The notes: generated from the sequence alone by a model not told the origin. A stretch of DNA of 64,000 nt from Episyrphus balteatus (GCF_945859705.1 NC_079134.1:153919718-153983717), one strand, 5' to 3'. Shown: positions 33,725 through 46,135, numbered from the stretch's first letter. Translations and numbers: made by a program.

Positions 33725-33870
33725 AAAATGTATGCAATAGCTTAAAATTTTCGTTGAAATCGGGCTAGTCATATACGAGATATTCAGAAACCAAAAAAAC
33801 GATTCTATGGCAGGTACCGTTAACAACGGTGCAAAAAATATTTTTTTTATTTCAAAAGTTGAGACTTCTT
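33725..33870 (-). repeat. Fragment of family R
   Basis: Matches the middle of R in minus orientation: 'acgagatattcagaaacc', 'tatggcaggtaccgttaac' and 'tgaaatcgggcta'. The rest of R is absent. Confidence 0.5.
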
Positions 33871-35494
33871 TATAACATTACACAATTTTTCTTTTTAAAT
33901 GGTACATAATATAAACTGCAAAAACGTTTCATTTGTCATAATCACTAATCAAAAAATTAGATAGAAAAACAAAATTATCAAAAAATTTAATAAACTTTTG
34001 GATTTTGAAAAAGTTTAATGTATTTTTCAAAGACGAGACATTGTTTTTCTTTTCAAACTTGTATTCTAGATGTTGATTAGTATCGCTATCTGTGTGACTT
34101 TTCACGGAACGTAGTAGGTATGATAAGCAAACATTTTGTTTTGTTATCTTTATTTTTTCAATAAACTCTCAAAATCTGTAGTGGCCAATAAACATTCCTT
34201 TCGACCTTCCAGCCAATTTAAAAACTTTAGCGTCATCAATTTTCAAACTTTTTAAAATTTCAAACCCCATTAAATTAAAATTACTCATCCAAAACTAATA
34301 AAAGATACAATTCTGAACCCTGATATTCAATCCCCTTTCGTCTTAGTTTGTCCATTAGTTTGCAATGGAACTGAACTTTTAAGAGTATAAATAACATTTT
34401 TTAATGAAATATTAAAAACCCACAACATAATTCTATTTTAAGCCCACGAAACTAAGTTTGACGAAATGATTAATATTCTCAATTTTCAATTTCACATGAA
34501 CTTGCACTCTCGACAATTATTCACAATTTGTAATTTTTTTTTTTAAATATTTCTTTTTTTATATTTTTAGTCGTAACTAACATAAAACGGGTAAAGTTTA
34601 CAGAAATAACTTTAAACAAAATAAAACAAAATAAAAATCATAACCTCCCACAGTAAAAAAAAAGGAAAGTATGTTGTCGGGTAATTACAGTTGGATGAAT
34701 AAATTTGTAGTCGAGAAGCGGTTACTGGAAAAGTAATTTTTTTTTTTATAATTTTAATAATTTAATAAGGAATTTAAAAAGTGAAATTCCACTAAAAAAT
34801 TCGTTGCAGTGTTTTATGTGAAAAAATAAGAGCTATTTGAGATACCAGAGAAAATAACTGGGAGCATGCTTTTTATTTTATATTTTAATATCCGAGATGA
34901 GTCCTCAAAAATATGCTCAGCTCAGTTAATATCGGTTTTAAATTTTATATCTGAAAAGCTTGTTCAAAAGATTTAACAATTTTAAAGATTTTTGTTTGTG
35001 CTGATCCCTGATTTTTAAGAATTTCAGAAACAATTTGGGTCACTGAGGTGTATACGTAACATTTTTTATTTTTTTTATTTTTTACTGGTGATTTTGATGG
35101 AGTTCAAATAATTTATTAATTTGAGCATGTAAATTGAATATTTAAAAGTCTTTGTCTTATTTTCAGCTGAGTTCTGTTTTGAGCTTTTTTTCCAAATGAT
35201 GAAGGATTATAAAAATGTCCACTATACAAATTTCTATAAATACCATTTTGTCAAATCCACCAAATAACTAAATCACATTCCAATAAATACACCAAAAACA
35301 TTAATCCACTCAAACACATAGAGGACTTCGTTAGAGGCAACAATAAACTACCTAATTGCCCCACATAACCACACTAAATCACCCTCGCAATTGAAACAGG
35401 GAACCCATCTAGCCTTAACCATAGCGCAAAACAATCCTAATGATTTATGAAACCAATTATATGAAATAAATTCCCTTTCTCTTTTTTATTTTAG
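33871..35494. other. AT-rich DNA, no gene seen
   Basis: Intron-like. It ends with a pyrimidine-rich stretch 'ctttctcttttttatttta' followed by g, the potential acceptor for 35495. Confidence 0.4.
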
Positions 35495-35676
35495 ATAAAT
35501 TTAACCAGAGACTAGAACGGCGAGTCCTCTCTTTTGAAAAGTGGCAACAGTCGTTGAAACAGCAATTGGGTTTTACTAATTCGCAATTTACCACCGCAAA
35601 AATGTGTCATTCCCGCTTTGCTATTGTCGTCTACAAAACAAATACTCTCCTGCTAGCTACTACCCGATTATTTTGA
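35495..35676 (+). CDS. Possible terminal exon, 59 codons, unidentified
   Basis: A strong polypyrimidine-AG precedes 35495. Only the frame with 'AT' completing a codon is open; it runs 59 codons to TGA at 35674-35676. The first 30 residues (KFNQRLERRVLSFEKW, then QQSLKQQLGF) are charged and helix-like, unlike AT-driven chance frames. The later part is less convincing, and the true exon could end earlier or be non-coding. Its start phase does not match the end of the exon at 27675-27753, but does match the end of the exon at 10374-10487. No family is recognised. Confidence 0.3.
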
Positions 35677-36134
35677 ACTGTGAACTTTAAAAAAGCCAAA
35701 AATTGCGCTTTCTTTGTTATTAATATATTCAACGAGAAACTGGCAAAATTGAACAAAGTTGGTGAAAAGTTTTAAGAAGTTTTTTTTTTTTCTTGGTCAA
35801 AGAAATAAATAATTTTTTTTTCTTGGTTTAAAAGGAGGAAAAAGTGGAAAAAGTCAAATAATAAATACAACGTAGGGTAGTGTCATTCCATCTGTGACCC
35901 GCGTTCACAGATGTTGTGGTGTTAAGAAAAAATATATTTTACAGTCCAAGGCAATTTAGAATTTTTTTTCTTCTTCTTCGTTTTAGTATATGCTCATCAT
36001 TTTGGAAGTTTTGTATCCTTTAGACAAAGCAAATAAAAATTCACCACAAAATGACTTAAAAATTAAAAAAAAACCTTACAGCTAATAATTCTCAAGCAAC
36101 AGATTCACATAATCCCGGGATTGAGATGTGAAAT

Positions 36135-36160
36135 CAGGGGCGGATTTAGGTGTGAATATG
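36135..36160. mobile_element. Solitary hAT-type terminus
   Basis: CAGGGGCGGATTTAGG starts at 36135 and resembles the CAGGGGCGGATCC termini of the hAT-like elements here. No matching right end or 8-bp duplication was found downstream, so it may be the left end of a decayed element that includes the TATAACAGTT-rich DNA. Confidence 0.35.
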
Positions 36161-37580
36161 TCGCTAAAGCGCCATTTTCAATACAATTCATTCAAATATT
36201 TAAGAATGCTTACAATATTGTTTAAAGAAACATTTGCACCAGAGAAAAACGGAGTGTATAACAGTTTTTTCATCACTTCAGTCCTAGGGCCCGTATTCAA
36301 TCATCACAATAAAGTTCATTACACATTTCGCTCTTTCAATAGCATAAACTCCTATAGTTATAAGATTTCGATGTGTTTCAAAATTAACACAAAGAGTGTA
36401 TAACAGTTCTGTATTACAGTTTTGCAGGGTCATATGTTCATCTTTAAGTAAAAATATCTCCTAAGATCACCTTGATCATGGCGTGTGTCTTATAGTTATG
36501 TCGGTGTCTAGATATTTAATAGTAAAACGGTTATCTTATAACAGTTGATTTTGAATAAAATACGAAATTCTCAGCTCGTATTTTTGTAATTAGAAATAAC
36601 ACTTATAAGGATGCCAATAGAATTTAATTTTTTAAATTGTTAAAAGCCTTTACTCGATACACTGTAGTAGATTGATAATAATATTAGTATAAAAGATTTT
36701 TGTTGTTACCTTTAGACACAGCTTTTTAGACCATGCTTTTATACCAATTCACACAAAGTGCATTAAACATACCGTTCTTTCAATAACATAAACTGTTATA
36801 ATTCATATAAATTTAATGTCCCTCATATTCTTACCCAACAAAGTGTATAACAGTTCTGTATATCAGTTCTGGAGGGACATGTCCCTTCTATAGTAAAAGG
36901 ATATTCTTTAGTTGCTTTTTTGTTCATACCTTGCGTATAATAGTTATTTTAGTGTCAAGATATTACCAAGATACTCTCAACATACTTTTTTGTGACTAGA
37001 GGTAACAATAATAAAAGTGCCAAAAGCATTTAATCAGTGTGATAATGATGTATAACATATAGTTCTTAAAATATTGCTAACTGCAAAGATGTGTCTCAAA
37101 ATAAAACCAGCCAAGTGTATAACAGTTCAGAATAGGAGTTTTGCAGAGCCTTTTGTTACTCCTTTACAAAAATAATCTCATTCACCTTATTATTTTTTTT
37201 TTGTTCATCACATGACTCTTATAGTTATAACAGTTTATAGATATTTAACAATAGGTACAGAACAATTAGGTACAATATAACAGTTAAACGATATTTAAAA
37301 AAAAATGCATGTACACTACACAGTATATCACTTAATTTTCATTAAAATACGTAATTTTCAACACACCTGGACGTATGTAGTATAACAGTTATAACACTTA
37401 ATTTTCACTAACAAACGAAGTTTTCAACACGTTTGGCCTGGAGGGCCAAGGTTTTATCCTGCCACTCTTAAAGAACTCAAAAACAACTGTTATAAACAAA
37501 CTGTTATACTATTGTTAAGGTCCTGAAAACGATGTTATCTATTATTCCATTGATGAAAGTCTTTCAAAAGAATACATTTT
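36160..37580. repeat. TATAACAGTT-rich diverged repeat (about 3 long units)
   Basis: 'gtgtataacagttctg' or close variants occur at about 36396, 36840 and 37117. Each is followed by a related block ('cagtt.tgcagggtcatatg', then 'atagttat..cagtgtctagat'-like text). Shorter 'tataacagtt' or its complement 'aactgttata' is scattered throughout (for example 36250, 36538, 36790, 37225, 37283, 37381, 37478). No coding frame is supported; the frame at 36128-36403 is fortuitous. Confidence 0.5.
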
Positions 37581-38540
37581 ATCGTATAACTCCAGCCCTG
37601 AACAACAGATCCCTTTTAAATCCCCTCTATAACCAAATCCAGCTATAAAAAATAAACATCAAGTACCATCCATTTCCACCTCCACCCTAAAAAAGAAGAT
37701 TCACCAACAGCAACATAAAAGTTCAAACTATAATCCCCATCCCGATCCTCTTCCGATTCTCGTTGTCATGATAACAACTCTCTCTCTAGTTCTCTATGGA
37801 TCCGGACACAACTAATCCAAGTTATGGGTAAAAGAACCCTTTTGCTATATATGCCTATATTGCCCATAGTGAAAATATTACGAAGTTTTCCCCCTTTAAA
37901 GCGATTATAGATTTTCTATTTTTGTATATAGTCAAGTTTTCTACTCAGAATTATACACATTCCGCTATATAACTACAGCTATATAAATCTGTTATACCGT
38001 TGTTAATGGTCGCCATGACTTTCGAAAGAGGGGACCTATCAATTTGGTTGGTAGAGTGTAGGTTTGGTAGTGAGATGAAAAGTTTGTGTGAGGGTGGTGA
38101 CTTTTATGATATTGGTTGGTGTAGTATAGTCGTGGACCTAGAAAAAGTTTTGTTTTTTTTTAGAATAGCACCACCTGGTTAAGTACTTTGGCAAAGTACT
38201 TGACGTAGTAAGTGGCAGAATGATTTTTCCGCCCTACTTGAATCAAGTGGTTACTTGTTGACATGAAGGGTTAATGGTCCATGGAATATAATCTACGAGA
38301 AAGTTTTTTTTTTTTTATTTGTTATTCACAAAATATAGTAGAACGTGTGAATGAATTGTCGAGGAGTTTTTTTTATTTTTATTTTTGGAAATTGAATTAT
38401 TTTATACAGAATTTTTAATTGTTAAGGCTTAACACGGAATATAATACGTCACAAGATAAAAATAAAACAATAAAAATAAGAGAGATGGGCTTGAATATTG
38501 AGTTATGTACATGTTTTCATCGATTTTTCTTAGGTAGGTC
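37581..38540. other. AT-rich DNA, no gene seen
   Basis: Simple sequence with no repeats of note. The frame at 38000-38182 lacks splice or domain support. Confidence 0.4.
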
Positions 38541-38550
38541 ATTTGATCTC

Positions 38551-39545
38551 ATCCTGGTTTCATCGTGGTTTCATCGTAGTTTCATTGTGGTTTCATACTG
38601 GTTTCATACTGGTTTCATCTTATTTTCATCTCTATTTCATCTCAGTTTAATCTTGGTCAAATTCGAGTTCATCTTCATCAAATTCAATATAGGTAAAGAT
38701 TTGGTTTCATCTTGATCTCATATCGGTCTCACCATAGTTTCATATTGATCATGATCACATTTCAAACTCATACTCGTCTCATTTTAGTCACATTCTGTTT
38801 TCATCAAAGTTTCATTTCAGTTTCATCTTATTCTACTCTCATGGCAGTTTCATCTCAGTTTCATCAACATTTCATCCAGGTCTCATCGTGATATCAACTC
38901 AATTTTATCTTGGTCTAGCATCTTGATCACATCTCATTATCATATTGCTTTCATCTTGGTCTTAATTCGCACTCATCTAAGTCTCAAACTCATATTCGTC
39001 ACATCTTGGTCACATGCTGGTTTCATCAAAGTTTCATGCCGGTATCGTCTCGATTTCATCTCATTTTTACCTTGGTCGAGCTTTTGTCTTATCTTGGTCA
39101 TATTTCAATTCAATATTGGTTTTATCTTAGTCTCACGGTAGTTTCATCTGAGTTTCATTTAAGTTTCATCTTAGTTTCATCCAAATTTCATCTTAGTTCC
39201 ATCAACGGTTCATCACGGTCTCATCTCGACATCAACTCAGTTTCATCTTGGTTTGTCTTCGGTATAATCATGGTCACATCTCATTATTATTTTGGTTTCT
39301 TCTAGTTATCATTTCGACTTCTTTTCGGTTACATTACGGCCTCATCTCGATTTCATTTCGTTTTCACCTCGAATTCATTTGGGTTACACCTTGGTTTTAC
39401 CTCAATTTCTTGTTGGTTTTATTACGGCATCGTCTTGGTTTCATCTCGGTTTAAACTCGGTTTAATCTTGGTTTCATCTTGGTTTCACCACGGTTTCATC
39501 TCGATTTCATTTCGTCTTCATCTGGTTTTCATTTTGGTTTCATCT
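38551..39545 (+). repeat. 11-bp minisatellite, about 90 units
   Basis: A degenerate tandem array of an 11-base unit close to GGTTTCATCTY, where 'gtttcatc' is best conserved and the last bases vary (tcgt, tact, tctt, tctc). Because 11 is not a multiple of 3, open frames read a 33-base, 11-residue period rich in Phe, His, Ser and Trp (for example at 38419-38715 and 39006-39305). These are translation artefacts. Confidence 0.85.
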
Positions 39546-40540
39546 TTAAAGTTATAAAAAGTTAAAGTAACCTCCCTTAAATACACCAGCTTCTCTAACG
39601 AAAAGCTAAATCAAATATGCATAACTTTCCTCACCTCCTCCAGCTTTATTAGGTTTCTTAGTGGAAAGGGTTCAATAAATTTGAGAATTATTGGCAACAG
39701 AACATCAAATTTTGTTTGTTTCTCATCGTGCCCCCGATACGCAAAACCGAATCAACACTATAATGTGTGCTCAGTCAGTGGCAGTCCTTCAATATTTCAC
39801 TGCCAAGTGGCACACACAGAGCTTTGGCCATTTCTCTGCTATCCAATTTCCTTTAACGGCTTCCAAAAACATGGTGTGATTTTGTAGTTTGTGTATAGTC
39901 GTTATTGTCGTGTCGTTTGGTCCCCCATTCTCTATTTATTTCTCCATTTTGTGTTGTAATTGATTGTTCAAAAGATTTATCTGGCACAACACCCTGCTGA
40001 CATTCCCCATATAAATGTATCTGTGTGTGTGTGTTTTTGTATATTCTCTGTTAACAAGGAATTTCCTATAAAAATAGCAATTCATCTAGTTATATGCACT
40101 AGGATATTGTCGTATTTGGCAAGTAGCCCAAAAAAAAGGGTAGATATTTCTCTCACTCTATTCTCTCGCTGGGCTTTCAAAAACATCGATAAGATGTTTT
40201 CAGTTATGGTGTTTGTCCTGCTGTTGCAACGGGAAATAACAATTTTGTTAGAAGGTAGTGTTCCTTTTTTTTTCGTGTATACTATGTGTAGGTAAGGAAG
40301 CTTTGCCAAAATATTAAAATTTGGATTTTGAACCAGTTATTGAATACTTCACTATGAATTTGTAACTGGAAGTGTATAAAGATATCCTTTTTTGAACTGG
40401 AATTTGTTGTTGTCTTGATCTTTTTTTATTTGTATCCTTCAATATCGTTTCTTATCGATTAAGTGCTACTTTTAAAGCATGTTAGAAAATGTTTTTTTTT
40501 TGCAATTTTTATCTACCAAAGGATAAAAAAAGTGGTTGTC
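39546..40540. other. Unique DNA, no supported gene
   Basis: 39680-39890 is moderately GC-rich with two overlapping plus frames (about 62 and 68 codons), without splice or domain support. A GT microsatellite lies at about 40021. A pair of opposite frames at 39960-40309 overlap each other and are not supported. Confidence 0.35.
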
Positions 40541-40543
40541 TGA

Positions 40544-42203
40544 TTTTACGTGATAACGTCGTAAGAAAACAGATTCTTAGCTTTTGTTTAAAATGAGTCA
40601 ATTGAAGCGTTTATTTTTTTCAAACATTCATAACTTACAAGAAAAAGCTAAAAAAAATTGCCTGTTTTTTTCTCATTATAATATTTTTTTTATTTGAAAA
40701 GCTTACAAAAAAAAAATTATAATATTAATAACAAAATATTTCTTCTTAAGAATAAAACCATTTTTAAATTTTTACAATGGGCAAAAAGTATTAAAATAAT
40801 TTATTAAAAACAATCATTTCTTAAAAAAAAAGTGAAAAAATCACTTCCAACACCCAAAAATCCATTTTTGTATATAACAACTTATAATAAATTTTGTACC
40901 ATCTAAAAGCCTCAAAATATTTATATCGCCCATGTCTGTGCGACGTCCACAAAAAGAGCTAAAATTTTTTGAATCCAATCAGTTTACATCAAAAACAGCA
41001 AAAATATCAATCTTTTTATATTCTCACGCCATTAAATTCATTTTTTTAATTAACAACCTATATTAAATTTTATATCATAAGAAAGCTTATTATTTCACCT
41101 TTCATAAGACGCTTCAGTCATATTTTTATGATGCCTAGAAAAAAAGTAAGAATTTTTCAAGGCCAACCATGACGAAATTTCAATCAAAAGAATACGGTAC
41201 TTCCCACACTGAAAGGTAATATTATCAGCATGCTTAATAAAGTTAAGTTAAATTTTTATCTGCTCTAGATCAAAAGAAAGAACGTTTTCAACACGTTCTT
41301 TCTTTATTTTACCATTATCTAAAAATTGTGAATACAAAATTGATTCAAATTTTGAAAAATAATATAGTCCTGCCTTTTATCTGTCTACAATATAAATTTC
41401 AATAATTTATCTGTTGAAGAAAAAAAGATAAAAATAAAAAACGGTTAAAAACGGTCAAAAAACTTGTGTTAAAAAAACTTGTTTTTCCCGTTATTTGGTC
41501 AAAAATCATTTAAAAATACCAAAACATGCATGCCCACAACTTTAAGCTATATGTTCTATAAGTTTGAGTTATTTTAAACGCTACAAAACATTGCTAAAAA
41601 TAAAAACCTACCCAAAAATACCCCTAAAAAGTAGGTGTTTTTCAAAAGTTCATATTTCAAAACGCAGAGATTTAAATCCGTAATAGACCCCAAATCTTTT
41701 TTTTTTATTATCTTTAGAATTTTATTATCTTTAAAATTGTAAAAAAAAATCCCATACCTATAATCACTAATTTGTCAAAGGTCTAACTCATGTTTTAGTT
41801 AAAAAAAAAAAACATTTATAACTCGGTTTTGAAATTTTTTGGAATTTTGTAATACCACCTTGAGCCTCACAATAAATTATCCATTGATTACAAAAAAAAA
41901 AATTAAAATTTTTACAACTTCGCGTGTAGAAAATAGCCATTTTTTTGCAATTTTGTTTTACCCCTATTTACCCTATAAAATGATGGAATTTTTAAAAATC
42001 CTTCACTAGTGTTCAATTTAAGGTTATTATCTTTCAAATAAGCTATAGAACATTTTTGTATCTCCAATATAGTTTATTTTGAATTTTGAATCAAATTTTT
42101 TGCCACACTACTTAAAATTTCAGTTGGAACGGGAGAAAATGGCGTCATTTTTTCGTGGATGCTGCCATGGTTCATCGATTTATAAGACGTTATCACGTCA
42201 AAA
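40544..42203 (+). mobile_element. Family T TIR element, copy 1
   Basis: The left terminus is TTTTACGTGATAACGTC and the right terminus is GACGTTATCACGTCAAAA, a 17-base inverted pair. It is collinear over most of its length with copy 2 at 48271-49994. Shared blocks include 'tttaaaatgagtcaattg', 'cttacaagaaaaagct' and 'ccatggttcatcgattta' near the right end. No transposase frame was seen. The superfamily is unknown. Confidence 0.65.
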
Positions 42204-43590
42204 CGACGTTTCCCCCACTTGAGGGGGAAATAATCCCCAATTTGTATGTGGGGCTTATGTCCCACTCATTTATGGCATAAGGCCCAAAAATAAAAATAAG
42301 TGGGTGTTATGTATCTGGGCCTCATGTTCCGGCGCCTTATTTGCAACCTCGTGCAAACTATATCGATACCTACCGCAAAATAGCATCAAAATTGTTTAAC
42401 CTTCACAATAAAGTGCCTCAATTTTAATAACAATACCCTTCACGAAACTAATCGAAAATATACAAACGTGCAGCCAATTTGACTAAAACCTCTTCCTCCC
42501 CCGCCTTCCAATCATCTACTTATTCATTCTTCACCTTTTCTCGCACATATCGAAAGATAAATGATTAATCGAAGATAAAAATACTCATTGACTCTTACAA
42601 AATAGCTTTCACAATGATATTTATCTCGCCACCATCCTCTCGCATCTTGCACGTATTTATCATTTCCATCGAGTCTTCCCGCCTCGATACCCTCCTGTCG
42701 CCATCATCATCGTTGGCTCACCTTTTTTGATTAGTTAGATATAAAAAATTGCCGCCTTTCTGACAAGGATACGTGAACGTGACAAGAATTATAATTTTCA
42801 TCACAACACACATACCATCGATTGATCCTTTTTGCTTTCTTATCCCCTTTCCCCCTACAGATGTTATTTTGATATGAAGGTCCTCATTCTTATCATCATC
42901 GTGTAATAGTCAGTCCTCCTCCAACACTTGTAAGTTCCAAGTTTGTATTTTAGAAGCAGCTATAGAGTAAATTGTTTTGTACCTTATTGATGGGACCTGT
43001 TGATGATGCAAAAAGGACATAAAAGAATGTTATTTTAGTTGGAATTTTTTTTTTGTTTTGTTTTTTTTAAAACAAGGCTATTATTACTTTCATAAAAGTT
43101 ATTCCCTCATTCATGATATTTTTTCTCTCTCTCTTCAAAGCAAAAGAGAAAAATAAACTAAATAAACGACACGAGAAATATGTATATAAGGATCACACAA
43201 AAATAGAACGTGACAATATGATGATGAAATTGCGAAAGGAAACCCTCGCCATTCGGTTGGAAAATCCTTTGAATATATTAATATATGCGTTTTTACTTTG
43301 TTTTTTTTTTTTTTTTGTTTGTCGTTGTATTGGTGTGTATTTCAGATATTTGGTTTAATATTTTTGTTCGAGATAAATAAAAATAAAATCCTGTGAATTG
43401 CCATGGAGGCGATATTATGTAAATATATGAAAAATATTGTGCATTTATATTTCTTTGTATGCAACTTTTTGTTTAATTGAAATATATATAGATTCCCACA
43501 TAGTTTGATAAAGATTGAACATTTTTCAAGAATTGACCCAAAATATATTTGTATTTCTCGACTGAGTTGCACCTATTTGCTTTTATTTTA
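42204..43590. other. Unique DNA with a strong acceptor-like site at 42860
   Basis: 42460-42900 is complex, pyrimidine-rich sequence. 'cccctttccccctacag' ends at 42860, followed by a short frame (one base, then CYFDMKVLILIIIV and stop). The phase would fit the end of the candidate exon at 27675, but 15 codons are too few to call. A small hairpin 'cccccacttgaggggg' lies at about 42212. Confidence 0.3.
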
Positions 43591-44795
43591 AAAGGAGATG
43601 GCACATTTTTCTATGGAACTTGGGCCCAGTGTGTTCACTAACGAAATTGGTATCAAATGAAAGGTGACGGTAATCACATCACATTACGTGGGTAAAATAT
43701 TTTTAAATTCGTTAGTGGGGTTTTGGAGATATTTGAGTTTGAAGTTTCGGATTTCACAATCAAGATTTCAGCTATTTTTTCGAACAATTAATCGTAGAAT
43801 GCGTAGAAAAGACTTTTTAGATTGGAAATTAGTTAATCTTTCTTTTTCTAGTACATCATTTTTCTCTAGGAGTTATACTTTCAGAGTAACAGAACCACAA
43901 AGTATCTCATTCTCAGTAATTCCGCACTTAACTCTAAGGGTTGTTTAAAATATTTAAAATATCAAAAAACACACAATTTTCGGTAGTGTAACTCTGAAAT
44001 TATAACTCCTAGAGAAAAATGATGTATTAGAAAAAGAAAGATTAACTAATTTCCAATATAAAAAGTTCCCTCTAATTTTCTGTCCGACCAGTCGTTCTCG
44101 AGATATGGAGACATATGCGTTTTTCAAAATGGCGGTCGCCCCCAAAAAACAAACCATACGCAATCTGAGATTTGTACTTGGGATAAACCCCTCTTCAATA
44201 CTGCATTCAAACTTAGCTGACGTCATAGCTTTTTCCAGATTTTTCCCCATTGACTGAACTATAGTTTCTATTCTTATTATTTAATAGGCATATTTCAGCG
44301 CGTTCTTGTGTATTTTGCTTATTATAAGGTTTTTGTATGTTTTAAAGAACTATTTTATATATAGAATTAAAGGTAACACATTAAGCTATCGAAAAATTGC
44401 AAAAAAAAGTGCATGTCACCACTGAATATTTTGATATTTCGATGTGCCAAATGCCTCGCTTAAAAAAATCACCTTTTGAGAAGTAAATACTTAATATGTA
44501 TTATTTTTTTTAACAAAAAAAAACTTTTGACACAGATTTATAGACAAGAGAAATACCTTTCATTTGATACCAATATTATTTCTGTACACCCATTATTACG
44601 CATTCTACGATTAATTGTTCGAAAAATTAGCTGAAATCTTGATTGTGAAATCCGAAACTTTAAACTCAAATATCTTCAAAACCCCACTAACGAATTTGAA
44701 AATATTTTACCCACGTAATGTGCTTACAGTCACCTTTCATTTGATACTAATTTCGTTAGTGAACACACTGGGCCCAAAAATGTGCCATCTCCTTT
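43591..44795. mobile_element. Foldback element with nested palindromes, 1.2 kb
   Basis: Outer arms of about 210 bp (43591-43806 and 44597-44795) are reverse complements, starting AAAGGAGATGGCACATTTT and sharing 'cagtgtgttcactaacgaa' and 'taatcgtagaatgcg'. An inner pair (about 43815-43890 and 43978-44060) shares 'gttaatctttctttttcta' and 'ctctaggagttata' in opposite orientation. The mirror ORFs at 43664-43948 and 43954-44250 come from these arms. No clear target duplication was seen. Confidence 0.75.
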
Positions 44796-44954
44796 CAATA
44801 TGATTATGAAAAAAATTATAACAAAATAATTTTAATTTAATTTTGAAAAGTTGTTTTCGTAATTGAAAAAAAAAAAAATAAAACTTATTTTTTTAATTTA
44901 AAAAAACATCGACGATGGCCAAACGAAATATCCGATTTGAATTCTTATATAGCA

Positions 44955-45963
44955 AAGATTTTTTAGATTTTTACTTGCGATATAGGTACTATAGGGCAAG
45001 TTTAGGATTCGTAAATAAATTCGAACTCGAGATAACAATTTTACATGACATTACGATGATGGAGAATGCCAAAAAAGTGGGTCCGGCAATTCTGTCTGTC
45101 TGTCTGTGTGTGTGTCTGTCTCTATCTGGAGCTGCAGCCTAAACAAGTGAAGTAATTTTTTTCAAACTTGGTAGTTAGCAGTTTTTGGTGATTCCCTAGA
45201 GGGGAAATTGAAATTTTTTTTATGACCAAAACTAAAGGTACCTGCCATATAACGGAAATACAAAAGTTAATTTTTTCAAAAACGGCTCTAACGATTTTGA
45301 TTAAAATTTTTGTTTGTAGTATTACACATAAGAGCCAACTTTTAAAATAAAAACAATATTTTTTGTACCGTTATTAACGGTACCTGTCATAGAACGGTTT
45401 TCTTCGTTTCTGAATATCTCGTACAACATTAACCCGATTTTAATGAACATTTTTATACAAAAGTGTTTAAGTAAAGGTAATATTAAAATTAAAAATTTTC
45501 AAAAAACGCATTTTTGGATTTTTAAAAAATATTTAAAATTTTTTTTTTTGAAAATCAATTTTTTGAAAACGGATTAATGAAAAATTTTTAAATTTAGTTT
45601 TTATGTGTAAATTAATTATTTCTTCAAAATGGCATACGAACTATTTTTTTGAAAAATATTAGAATTTTTTATATATCAAAAGTTATTTTTTAAAAAAACG
45701 GCTCCCACGATTTTCGAAATTTTTTTTCTAAAAATAACTTTTTATATAAGTAATAAAATGGCATACTTGGTTTTTTTTTTTAAACATCATTTAAAACGGT
45801 GTTTAATTAATTATAAAAACAGATTTTATTTTTTTACACTACCTATGAAATTTCTTGAATAGGTAGGTATATCAAATTCTTCCTAATTTTCTTGAATAAA
45901 AAGCTTTAACATTAGAGTTCCTTTAAGCATAAAAGCAAGCACGTGCGACCGCAGTCGTGCATT
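44955..45963 (+). repeat. Family R copy, reference-like
   Basis: The most complete plus-strand copy. It starts 'tttttacttgcgatatagg' and includes 'tcgaactcgagataaca', 'aaaaaagtgggtccggc', a CTGTCTGTC tract, 'cgttattaacggtacctg' and 'agcacgtgcgaccgcagtc'. It has no insertion at the positions where the copy at 1962-4172 is broken, so it serves as the empty-site comparison. The frame at 44915-45142 is fortuitous. Confidence 0.65.
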
Positions 45964-45986
45964 TTATTTTTTTGAAAATCGTTAAG

Positions 45987-46135
45987 CCAGGGGTCCAATT
46001 ATAGCTTACGATTATAATCAGACGTTATCGTTTAAACTATTGCTGTCTTAATTTAATCAGTATAAAAAGAAAGAGACATAAAACGTCAATACGTTAACGA
46101 ATGATCGTAATCGTATGCCGTAATTCGGCCCCAGG
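45987..46135. mobile_element. ~150-bp MITE
   Basis: Inverted termini of about 33 bp at ~75% identity: CCAGGGGTCCAATTATAG at the left; the right end, reverse-complemented, is CCTGGGGCCGAATTACGG, both continuing into 'acgatta.gatc'. It immediately follows the family-R copy. Confidence 0.55.

Noticed and set aside
38419..39454. Overlapping plus-strand ORFs of 68-99 codons
   Set aside because: They are translations of the 11-bp minisatellite and repeat an 11-residue period with no domain.
39960..40309. Opposing overlapping ORFs of 111 and 75 codons
   Set aside because: They occupy the same DNA on opposite strands with no recognisable motif or splice support.
43664..44250. Opposed ORFs of 94 and 98 codons sharing similar residues
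   Set aside because: They are mirror translations of the inner inverted arms of the foldback element.
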